The position numbers were made by a program, and so were the translations under genes. The notes beneath the pieces were generated by a model that was not told where the DNA came from, made no database searches, and saw nothing but the letters and a program-made list of their open reading frames with translations. DNA of 64,000 nucleotides from Amblyornis subalaris (Eukaryota; Chordata; Aves; Passeriformes; Ptilonorhynchidae), in NCBI GenBank assembly GCA_018881555.1, contig JACAXG010000053.1, positions 3,027,210 to 3,091,209 of the forward strand. The letters are read 5' to 3'. Position 1 is the stretch's first letter. Every line of letters starts with the position of its first letter. This document shows positions 25,572 to 37,386 of this stretch, one piece after another.

Positions 25572-28500
25572 AATGTCAGAGAGAAGCTAAAGGCCAAACA
25601 GCTTGAGACGAAACAATCAGGACTTCAGTTATGCCACTGCAGAAATTACATCATACTTTTATATTCTTTCATTAGAGCAACAGTAAGTGTATTATAAGCA
25701 GCAAAAAGAGGGCAAGGTGCTGTAGTGCGTAAGTTATACAGTGTTTCCAAGTTTTACACATCACATTTGAAAAACACTGGGTAAAGTCCATCACCCAGAG
25801 CTTAAGTGCAGTAAAAGATTTTTCTCTAAAACTCACTACATATAGGACATTTCAGAAAGAGAATATGGTCCGAGAATATCACAGAAGAAATCAAGATTCC
25901 ATTCACACAAGGTGAAGAGGCTGGACAAATGCTTTTCCCATCGCACCAGTGTTCTCCAGGCTCAGCCTGCTAACTGCATTAGACTCTGAGCACGTCTAAC
26001 ACAGAGAGAAAAATCAGGATCCACACACAAAAAAGCCTTGCAAGTTGCCTTCTTCTTAAGAGGCTGCATCGTCCTGCAGCCTCTGTTATAAAACCTTCAT
26101 TAGGGAAGCTCAGCTCCCCACTTCCCACATGGACTCCAACCTCCAGCTCCTTCCATACAGGTCATTGTGGGAACTCATCACCCTCCTCTGCAGCAGCCAT
26201 AACATCCTCAAAGACGAGAATTTTCATCTGGAGTTGGAGGCAATTAAACAAGGTGTAAAAAAAAAAAGCAAAAATCAANAGGCAAACACAGGAGTATTAA
26301 TACAAATGCCACAGCTGCTCNAAGTCAGGACCTGTTTCCCAGGACTGTGTACACTTTTGAGCACATGGGTCATGGGATTAAATTCCCTTCATGGTTCAGA
26401 TATGGCAGAAGCAATTCTTGTGCACTCCAGGTAACAAAACATGGCATCACACAAGCACAAGCCACTTCTGCTGCACAGGGTGTAGCNGTCTCCCTCTGGT
26501 TCCACCTTTCCTCAGGCTTTCGCATGTGAAAGTTTTCACATGTACTGGTTGTCTTTAGAAAGAAGTAATTCAAGAATGAAGGTGTCAAAAGACAATTATG
26601 GAATGTGAAAGCAGGAAATATCACTAGACACAGTCAAGGAAACTCATCAAAAGGCCACTCTCAAGTTCGTTTTCAGCATCTTAACATTACTCAAGTGATG
26701 GTGCTTCAAGACTGTAGTAAGTCAGTTGCAGAGTTTGCCTATTTTTAAACCAGTGGGTTTTTTGCTACTCAGCTTCATCTCATGCTTCCAGTTTCACTTT
26801 AATAAAACTGAAGTTATCCATTTAAAAAGTTAACCTCGCAAACCAAACAATAAAAAAAGCTCATTTTGTTACAGAAAAGATAACAAACCACAGGCACAAA
26901 TATGAAAAATAGCATTCATAAAACAATCTAAACTAATGGACACAGAAGAGCACATCAGCAGAACAACCCTATGGCCCTGTCACCCAAAGCTGCTTGTGAG
27001 GAACAAACCNAGAGCAGAAAAGCTCTCAGTTCATTAAGTCAGTGCTATAAAAACCACAGGTCTCATTAACATCAAGCCTGTAACTCCCACCCTTTTACAA
27101 GTGTCAGAGACAGATTTTATTCAGANAGGTTTCACTGCATGTTGTTTTATCAAACCAGTTACATTTCTAGTACCTTTTATTACTGGTACCTCTGAAAATA
27201 GATTCTTTTTTCTAGGTTAGACTATAGAAGTAAAAACTGGTCTCCAGACAAATAAAACAAGCTACTTTATGGAAAAATCAATTTTCCCTGATATGAAACT
27301 GAGTATACAAGGTGGCATTGGAGGTTCACGCTTGAAGAACCCAGAGATAGTTTTCAAATCCTTTCAGAAGCTACATCTCATTTTCAAATCTATATACACT
27401 GTACTGCTGACAAAATCTTTTACTTTCTATTCTCTTCTATTCATATATCCTCCCAGTCTGAGCTGGTCTGAAACTTTAAGTTCATACAATAAGTCTTACT
27501 TCAACCTCCGGAATTTTATAACAAGAAATGCAATGTTTTGTCAAAAAAGGGGATTTTACAAAGAGAAAGGGCTAAGGCATAAGAATGTCTGTCCTCCTTT
27601 CCCAACAGCTAAACAAAACTAGCTGGATTTAAAAAAAATAAAAAAATAATCTGGTCTACCAGAAATAAAGTGGCATATTTGTAGTATATAATCAAACAGA
27701 TTTGTAATACAATTGCTATTTTTGGATACGAAGTCAGTTTTAATTAGAGTGCCCTAAATTTAGGGCCTCAAATTACAGACAGTTTTATGGTCCTCTTCCC
27801 AATAGATTTCTAACACTTACTTTTCCTTTTCAAATGCACTAGTGTCCATGCCCTGTAATGTACATGGAAATTTAGCTGGCCTCCTTTTAAATCGTGATGA
27901 AATTGCCTCGTCAAGACTGAGAGAGCCCTCATCTCTTCTAAAGCAGCTTATTCACTAAATATAGCTTTTGAACCCTAATTCCTCCATTTTAAATTAAATC
28001 TTCTAAATTAACAGTGATCATGTCTTTGCAAACACTTCAGTAATGATAGTGCAGATGAGATGTGTTGACTTTCAATTCCAATGTTATCCCGAGCAGAATC
28101 CCTGGACAACACAGTATCCATGGATACACAGGTCCACCATCTCCCTCCCCACCTAAGTAAACTCTTAAAAGTTACATCTCGCTTGCTTAATTAGTACAAA
28201 GCCTCATAAAGAGGCCATATTAGCATGGAAGAGGAAAAGTGCAACTTGGAGTTGAAGGCGGAGCCAGAGGCANGCCAGACTGCAAAGCAGCATTTGTTGA
28301 CTGTAGNCACAATTAATTTCTTANGTGCAGAAGAAACTAATTTTGAAGGCAGATAAATAAGGTGGTTTACAAATATATTTTTGCCATCAGAATTAATGAA
28401 GAGAACTGCAGTAATAGAAGGGAATCATAAAGAGAGCAATGGTAATGCAGAGATTATCAGTGGCTCCAGGATGGTAACAGCTGCATTAAGCTTAAGAAGA

Positions 28501-31500
28501 AGCAGGCAGGAACACACTATCAGTTTAAAAATAGCTTTCCATATGAAGAAAAAGTAGAACTTGGCATTTAACACTTTAAAGAACCCCATTTGGGAGGGGC
28601 CATTAATATTTTTATAGAATTAAGTCCTGACAGATACAAGGGCATTTCTCAGTGAAGAGAACTATTGAAGTGAATTCAATTTAAAAGATTCAAAACTTAG
28701 AATGCCAAAAGTAAAATATCTGGTGGTTAACTGCATGAGACCACAAATCCAGGTTTGATTCAGCATTATTTTTTCTGCCACAAAATCCGACAGGAATTTT
28801 CTCTAGCCCCTGAATGACAAATTGTGCAGCTCTATTTNTGCCAACCTCTACGATTCTACTCAAAGGTATTCTCCTAGAAAGAGTTACTATGTTGAAAGCA
28901 ACAGCACCAGCTTGTAAATATATTGGAGACTTCATTTTCTACAGGAGTGTGTAGAGCAGTATTACAACTACTCTATAAACACCGGATCCATCCCTGAGCA
29001 CAGACCAGGTTAAAGAAAAAACACCTCTGTAGAGCAGCTGTATTCACCACCCAGGGGTACTCTTCTCTCTCCTCTGACAGAAACTCTTCAGCCTATTCAA
29101 CAACCATACCACCAGTTTAAACCTGAAATAATCTCAGGCATTCACTTCTCAGTACAGCCACGTCTTACCACTTTGATCAGAGAAGCCTGAATATATCTAA
29201 TATATAACCTTTCTCACAAAGTTTCTTTCCCACCTATTTTCTAGATACTTAAAACACACAAAGGAGAAAAAATTCTTGGGAAATTGTGATATTTTAATTG
29301 ATATCTTGAAATCCAACTCGGGTTTCCAGCGGCATCATCATCACCCTCTCTTGTAAAAATTTCCATCATAAGAAAGGTCAGAGCCTTGCCAGGTAAAAAG
29401 CCACCAAACACAGTGTATTCTCTCCTCTGAGGGAAAATAGGGCTATTCCCACCTCTCAGCAGCTTTCTGGTTTTATTTTGTCTAAAAAAATAAATNAAAA
29501 AATAAAATCGACATTATATAGAACAACCTGTTATCTAGAAGTTATGTGATTTGTGAGGACGAGTATTTGAGGACTGCACTCAGTAACAAATCTCCAAACA
29601 TAATGAGGGATTCCCATGAATATTGGGCAGCAGGTGTATCTCCACCTGGAGAGCAAAGTGCATGTTAGCTAATTCACACAGGTTTTTTTCCATCGATACT
29701 TATCATCCTCCCTTTGGATTATTAACTGAAGGAAATTCTCTAACAGTTGAAGAAATTAAATTAATTTGAAATTTCAGGTAGTGTACATACACTTTCTGAA
29801 GCAGAGACATAAAAATATTTTGTTCTCAAAGTCAGCTAGCCTTCCTCAAAATAGCATTTTGAAGAAAAGATCGCTGAATTCAGCCCCGAACTAAAATTTC
29901 AGTGAACTGAACTTCATCATTTTACCAGAGTTATTGCACATGTACGTCAAAATGAACAGTGATGTGCAGAAAACAGTTTAAATTCAGAAGTACCAGCTAA
30001 CACTAAGCCTGGGCAAAACAGACTGAGCTCAGGACAGGGAATACACAGGCAGCTGCCACTAAGGGTGAATTGCGNATCAACATGTTCCATTAGGAAGAAA
30101 CATAAAGCTTGTACGAAGTCCTGTAACAAGGTAGCACTTGTTTTTAGGTGGTATCCTTCTGTGAGATGTTGAGCATTTCTTGGAGGTACCAGACAACTTA
30201 AACGTCTCTTAATATTGGTTGAAACCAAGGATAGTGTCATGACATCGTGCTAGGTCAGGGAAGAATAAGAATTTCTCTCTCAGCAGATCATAAAAATGGT
30301 NATTAACAAGTCAATTTTCCTAAATGGTCCTTGGAAATACTGCATTTCCAGTTTTGGAGGGTTTTTTTTTATTTAAATCTAACATTAGACAATTAAATAT
30401 GTTTCATTTATCTTTCTCAACTCAAAATAAATGATCATGGTTATTTAATAATCCCAGATTTACAAATATTAACACCTACCAAGACCCAAAGACCACACNG
30501 ATCACAGATATGTTTCAATGTTTCATACCAAAGGAAATATATTGACCTCAATCAAGTTCTAAAAGCAGAAAAATCACAATTTCTGAGTGCTTTCAAGTAA
30601 ATCATAACCTAGCCCAAATTGTCTAGTATTAATATATTTCTTCCTAAGGTTGACAGATGCTGTAAAACAGACTTTGAAAGNAGATGGTAAAAAACATTTN
30701 AAAAAATTATAGTTTGGAANTTATTCTGAAAGAGGTAATTAAAAGTTTTTCCCCCACATCNTTTAACTAGGGCTTGGTTTATTGCTGTGGTAGATCAATG
30801 AAGACTGCAAAATACAATTAGGAAAGTAAATGGACTCAAATCACATAATAATGGAAAAAATAACACATGGTACTTGATAATGTCACTGCAATTTTTTCTA
30901 CAATATCCTCCACTATGCAAAAAACATTAAGTTCCATTACACCAAGTGAAAGGACAGATCTTTTTNATATTTTGATTATGAAAATAGCTTTTTAAATATT
31001 TAAAACCCAGTGAGAACACCCATATTTATCTAACTGGTTCATTCTAGCCTCCCCACATTTTATGCAGCACTGGTATAGTTATTCCTGAGGACTTAGGGCA
31101 GTGCTGGAGCTGAAGCAAACACATTTCTGCTGGGAGAGACAGTGACTGAGTGATAAAGCCAGAAGAANCCAGACTCTGCTGGGATTGGGCTTGAATAGTC
31201 AACATTTTCTGGCAAAGGATCACTGACTTTTTCATCTCATCTTTCACCAGCTTAATGAGACTGTCCAGGGTTGTTTTCTGCTGTTTATTTTTTTTTGTCT
31301 GTTTTTAAATTGACCAAGACTATAAATTAAACATAAATAAACTGTGCAGCAGCATAGAGAAGACTTGCATTAGGCATACCAGCAATATTATTTGAAGGGT
31401 ATGCAAACACTCAAGCATAAAAATATGTCTTGCTGTTCTAGAACAAACACATAATTTGACTACAAAGTAGGAGGGTTTTTTCTTATATGCAATAAAGGAA

Positions 31501-32734
31501 AAACATTTTTAAGGAGCTTAATGTAGCATANTCCTAGTGTTAGCAATTATTAAAAAAAACAAAACTTGTTTAGCCAAATTATTTTTAGTTGGACAGGAAC
31601 ATCAAGCAATTAAAGTCTGCAATCCCACTGCATTAAGAACTTCACAAACACTTGGTAAGAAACGTTGTTTACAGTTGAATGGGACAAGCTGAAAGACAAA
31701 AGAAGTCTAAATATATGTTCAACAATCAAGAGGGTTTCTTTGGCTTTTTGAGTGACTCCACAGATTGACAAATGCAGGAAGATGCAGACACAACTCATGG
31801 ATCACTTTTGGAATAAAAATATGACAAGTATTAACACAACAGTCAGAGAAGGACAGAANCAAGGGCTGAGAAAAAAAGTACATATACAAATAGTCCAGCA
31901 AGCCAGCAACCTATCCAGAAGGTAAAGACAAAACTCCAGTAAAAAATGAACACACTTGAGTGCAAAATGAAACAACCAGCATCAGAAAGGTGCAGAACAG
32001 TACTGCATCTCCTCTCACTCCGAGCAGTACTTTGTAGTGATGCACTTCCCTGTCTTACAGCTTCAGGTGGATCTAAACATTGAAACCTGCAAGCACACAG
32101 GTCCTATAGCCCATAAGGAGACAGCCTTCAATATACCACTTGGGTCCAGGGGAGATGCAAGGAATCCCTAAAGCACCATATACATTTCCAGAGATGCTAC
32201 AGGGCATGCAGGCTTTGGTTTCTCATTTGTCAGCCACCGAACAGTTGGATATTTCCTACAGCTGCTACTGGCTTTTATTATGGGAGGGAGGCACAAAGTA
32301 CTGTGACAGAGTGGGTTTGCATTTTGTTTTCTTTCTTCTTCTTCCCTCACCACAACTTTCTCCCCATCCCTGTATCTCTCAAGGTCAGAGAGGACATGCC
32401 TGTTAGATTAAGAGCATGAAATTATAGGAAGCTTGTGATTTCACAGTATTGGGTGATTAACTACTTTTTTGCCCTGAAGAAATCCNTTTATGAACTACAT
32501 AAGATCTGCGCTGTGGGCATCAGAACCCTAAGACTAAGATTGCTGATGCTGAGAGCCAGCTCACCACATAGGTTNTTTCATGTAGACATTAAGCAAAGCA
32601 CAGAATTTCAGAGATGAAGAATACTAGGGGTTTGCCAATGTTACCATTTTAAAGTGAAGAGTATTTGCTTTTTCTCTCCCCTTTCTCATCCCTCATGCTT
32701 TTAAGGGAGTTAAAAGTTTAAACAAAGTCTTGCA

Positions 32735-33527
32735 AACCAACCATATGAAGTTCAACAAGGAGAAGTGTCGGGTTCTGCACNTGGGATGGGGCAACCCTGG
32801 AGGTATGGACAGACTGGGGAATGAGACACTGGAGAGCAGCACCATGGAAAGAGACCTGTGGGTCCTGGTCAATGGCAAGTTGAACATGAGTCAGCAGCGT
32901 CCTGGCAGCCAGGAGGGCCAACCCTGTCCTGGGGGGCATCAGGCACAGCATCGCCAGCAGGGCAAGGGAGGGCATCGTCCCACTCTGCTCTGAGCTAGGG
33001 CAGCCTCACCTTGAATATTGTATGCAGTTTTGGGCACCACAATATAAAAAAAGACATTAAGCTGTTAGAGAGGGTCCAAAGGAGGACAACAAAGATGGTG
33101 AAGNGCCTTGAGGGGAAGCCNTATGAGGGATGGCTGAAGGCACTTGGTCTGTTCAGCCTGGAGAAGAGGAGCCTGAGGGGAGACCTCACTGCAGGTACAA
33201 CTTCCTCATGAGGGGAAGAGGAGGGGCAGGCACCGATCTCTGTTCTGTGNTGACAGTGACAGGACCTGAGGGATTGGCCTGAAGTTGTGTCAGGGGAGGT
33301 TTAGGTTGGATGTCAGGAACTGGTTTTTCACTCAGAGGGTGGTTGGGCACTGGAACAGGCTCCCCAGGGCAGTGGTGACAGCACCAAGCCCGGCAGAGCT
33401 CAAGGAACTTTTGGGCAATGCTGTCAGGTACATGGTGTGACTCTTGGGGATGGTGCTGTGCAGGGCCAGGAGCTGGACCTGATGATCCTTGTGGGTCACT
33501 TCTAACTCAGCACATTCTGTGAATTCT
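32735..33527 (+). mobile_element. CR1 LINE copy 3, younger, 5'-truncated
   Basis: This copy carries the C-terminal part of CR1 ORF2 and the 3' UTR. In broken frames one reads MKFNKEKCRVLH, then LNMSQQ, LLERVQRRTTKM and LGLFSLEKRSLRGDL, all CR1 ORF2 landmarks. The copy ends with the CR1 3' terminus (CATTCTGTGAATTCTG). Frameshifts, three ambiguous bases and a missing segment after RGDL make it dead. It closely resembles the inverted copy at 36.58-37.08 kb, so both probably belong to the same subfamily. Confidence 0.92.
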
Positions 33528-36500
33528 GCTGTAGTGCTTTGAATAGAACAAAACATACCACTCGGGAAGACAAGATGATTACAAAAGCCACTGACTCTCT
33601 TTAAACTCACCAGACACTGACCTGGAGGAGTCAAAATCTCCTACCCAAAGATTCCTTGTCTCAATCTTCCAATAACCTTAAGGAACTGCAGAAAAGATGG
33701 GAGCTGTGCAACATGGGGAGAGCTGGGCTGATGGAGTAGCAAGGGGGTTCCATAGGAACAGACATGGGGAAAGAGGGTAAAAAAGTTATANAATGCCTGA
33801 AGGGCAGATGCTCTGGCAGTGTCCACCATCCTGGTTAGCTCAGCATAAGCATATCCCAGATGGGTACCTAGTGAACCACAGTGGTCCAGGGAGCNCTTTT
33901 CTGAGGAGATAAAGCACAGAGCCATTCACAAGCTACTTCCCATTCCCACTGTACTTCCACGCTTCCTTCCCTATTCCCCACCAGTCTTCCCCAGCACAAC
34001 TTCACTGGTCTTTAAGTCCAGGACCAAATGCAGGAGAGCCATTTCTTCACTTTTTCTTCCTCCTGCCCACAAATGCTTCTTATTCACATTATACGCAAGA
34101 ACTCCTGCTGCAGTAAAAAACAGACGTGTCCAAACACAAAAATACAAAAGCAAGTTTCAGCTGGAGACCGGAGGAAAAAAAAAAAAAGAGAGCTGAAGTT
34201 AGTAGCAGGGATTTCACAAAAGGGCACAAAGTGAGAGAAGAGAGGCATAAATTTGACTAGAAATAGGGGAAAGAACAAACNTGCCTTGCCTGCCACCCAG
34301 CTTGATGACTACAGGAATAGCTGAGGCACCTCTGCAAGGCACTTCCTTAGAAAGTAAATTGGATCCAAATCCCAGAAATCCCATTGCTAAGATGAACAGA
34401 TAGAGCAACTTTTAAGCAACACCTGTAATATAGTTGTGTTTGTATCCATAAATAAACTGAAACCAAACTAGAGGTAAAGAAAGATGCTGTATTTCAGCAG
34501 AATGCACTGTGGGCAGAGAATAAAGCCAAAGAAACATGCAGGTATAAAGCAAGGGAAGAAAAGCAACAGAAAAGAAATTGAAATTGTTCAAAGATAAATT
34601 CAGCTATGCTTCTGGCAAGTATTCTAGCAATAAAGGCAGTAACACTGAGAAAAGACCAATGTAAATAAACAGGAAAGTAGAGCAAATAATCAAGACAGGC
34701 ATAGACATAGCATAAAAATACTGGATATACAAGAAAAACCACACAAGTACACACACAAAAAGAGGAGAAATACACACAGAAGAGAGATGGAAAAACAGCA
34801 GTTGAAAAGGTAGATCACAAAAGTACACTTGCCTGACATGTTTTGAAGATAAATATTTTTCAAAGTATTTTAACTACAGCAAGTTGGAAAGAAAGGATAT
34901 ACGAAAGTAAGACTTGAAGGTTGGAAAAATTAACTTTGGCAGAAGAGGTAAAAACAGTTATTTCCCCTCTCAAAAGGATGAAGATACAAGGTGCGTGGCT
35001 AGAGTGTCTGCTTGTCAAGTTTTATTGGCANGTGTAGACTGAGGACTATGAAATATTCCAATATTGCTCATTTTTAGTGGCTTCCTTTCTACTTATTATA
35101 TTGTGATTGCACAAACACACACACACCCCCTTATTGAGTGTCAAGCTGCAAACATCGAAATATTGAACTGTATTTTTGACATTTACCAGAAGTATTTCTG
35201 GACTATTTCTGGAAAGGACAATATAATTAGTTCTGGACTTAATTTAATCCTGCCCAGATAATGATAATGTCATNGTAATGACCTTCAGTCACAGCTGTCA
35301 GCTCTCCAGTGACATCAGTACTTTGTTATTTGTCATCGCCTTACCTTCCCCCCCCTTTCACCTTGGGTGGAAGCAACTTTCCTGATGGGATATATATTGG
35401 CCTGGAGCAGCAGACGTACAGTTATCTGATCTGCTTTTTATGGCATTAATTCATTCCTTATTTGGGATGAAATCTTTAACTTTCTAAACAAGCAGTCCGT
35501 CAAATATCATCAAGAAATCCAAAGCAAATTACATCAAGTCCTTAAATGCAGTTTATGACTACTTTTTTATAAACCTCTACCAGATTACAAAAGCAAGGAA
35601 TGCACTGGTTCTCCTCTAATAGGTTGTTATTTGGTTTGGTTTTTAAAAATCTGAAAGTCCTACATACCTCTCCTTAAACAAACACCATTTTCTTCAGAGA
35701 AAGCTGAGGCTCATCAGGGCAATTCTCAAAAGCATCAATACATTAGCAANACATTTTGAAGATTCACACATAGGGTTCTTAACCCTACTCTTAGAGTTAA
35801 GGAAGAACACTCATTTGGTGGCAAAAGACTTGTGAAAACTAAACATCTCAGACCAGTTGCTGAGACGCAAAATGGGTAAATCCAGATTTCCTGACAATAT
35901 AAAGTATTTATTTCAAGATCTCTGCTTCTTGTCCATCTTTGCAGACTTTCTGAAAAGTCTGATTCAGCTGCTTGAGAATGTGGAGTTTATTTCTCTCCAC
36001 GCTAAGAGGTGCTTGCAACAACATCCTTCAAGGATTTGCAGTCTTAGGTGTGCCATACAAAGGTTTCTAATTCCTAAGTTTCTTTAGATTGAAAAAATGC
36101 TAATTAGTATTTGTGAGTTAATATTTGAAATTAGATTTCAAATACTTCTAAGACATTCACTTTTTGTCCTCAGACACCTTTGAAGCCTACTTGTCAGAGC
36201 ATCCACTGAAGGTAGGTTGCAGACACAAGCAACATGCATTTAAATTTAATGTTTGTGAGATTTCCCATCTTTGCAAGATTCAGCTGGATGCTTTGCCTTC
36301 CTGCTCTACTCTATCCTGCTCTCTGTTAACAGGCAGGATGAGATGCACAGCTTTCACTGCTGTCCAAGATAATTAGACAAGTGCACATCCAGTCCTGTCC
36401 CAAATAATTGACACATTTCCTTTGAGCTGTTACCAACCCAGCACTTCTTAAAAGGTTTACTGCTGTATGCCTGTGTGGCAGATGTTCATAACATGGAGCT

Positions 36501-36578
36501 GCAAGTATTTTTGGACAGCTGTCTATAGATAATAAACATCCTGGGTTTACTTTACTTTTTTAGTCAGGCATAAGAAAC
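33528..36578. other. Spacer between the inverted CR1 copies 3 and 4
   Basis: Unique DNA with a short CA repeat near 35.11-35.13 kb and an A-run near 34.17 kb. Nothing else is supported. Confidence 0.6.
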
Positions 36579-37077
36579 TGAATCACAAAATAAGCTGAGT
36601 TCAAAGGGACCCACAAAGATCATCAAGTCCAACTCCTGGTCCTGTACAGGACCATCCCCAAGAGTCACCCCACATGCTGGTGAGTGCTGTCCAAATGCTT
36701 CTTGAGCTCTGTCAGGCTTGGTGCTGTGACCACTGCCCCAGGGAGCCTGTTCCAGTGCCCAACCACACGTTGGGGGAAGAACATTTTCCTGATATCCAAC
36801 CTAAGCCTCCCCTGACACAACTTCAAGCCATTCCCTCAGGTCCTGTCACTGTCACCACAGAGCAGAGATCAGTGCCTGCCCCTCCTCTTCCCCTCACGAG
36901 GAAGTTGTAACTGCAGTGAGGTCTCCCCTCAGTCTCCTCTTCTCCAGGCTGGACAGACCAAGAGCCCTCAGCTGCTCCTCACAGCTTCCCCTCAAGCCCC
37001 TTCACCATTCTCCTTGCCCTCCTTTGGATGCTCTCTAATAGTTTAATATCTTTCTTAGAGATTGTGGTGACCAAAAC
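36579..37077 (-). mobile_element. CR1 LINE copy 4, younger, inverted relative to copy 3
   Basis: The reverse complement of this segment matches the last 500 bases of copy 3 closely, from CAGTTTTGG through LLERVQRR-type sequence to the 3' terminus ending in GAATCA type repeats at about 36580. It is 5'-truncated, and its truncated end abuts the LTR relic at 37078. The 3' ends of copies 3 and 4 face each other across 3.05 kb. Confidence 0.92.
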
Positions 37078-37386
37078 TGGTTTTGACTGGGATAGAGTTA
37101 ATTTTCCTCCTAGTAGCTGCTACAGAGCCATGTTTTGGATTTGGGATAAGAATACTGTTGGTAATCCACTGATGTTTTGGAAGTTGCTGAGTAGTGCTCA
37201 CCCTCTTAAGAGTTTTACTCCTCTCTTTTCCCTTTTATCATTACTATTATTATTTTTACATTATTTCAAGTAACAACTATACTATCTCAACCCACATATT
37301 ATTTTTCTGATTGTTCTCTCTACCCCACCAGGAGATGGGTGTGTGGGGGGTGGTACTTTCTTGCCAGCTGGGGCTAAACTAAGACA
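37078..37386 (+). mobile_element. Solo LTR relic, ERVL-like, internally deleted
   Basis: The start (TGGTTTTGACTGGGATAGAG) and the end (GCCAGCTGGGGCTAAACTAA at about 37365-37384) resemble a LTR family common in bird genomes, which I recall as ERVL-type. The late block ATCTCAACCCAC at about 37287 also fits. Most of the U3/R middle is missing or replaced between about 37205 and 37265, so it is far shorter than full-length members. No gag, pol or env remnants flank it. The exact family name is uncertain. Confidence 0.7.

Larger units (their letters stand above)
20381..32734. other. Long unique non-coding stretch
   Basis: I see no recognisable gene or large repeat, only short A-rich and T-rich runs, a C9 run and the short A/C tract at 22.6 kb. 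Ambiguous bases are absent up to 26278 and frequent afterwards, especially 30.3-31.0 kb. Confidence 0.6.
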
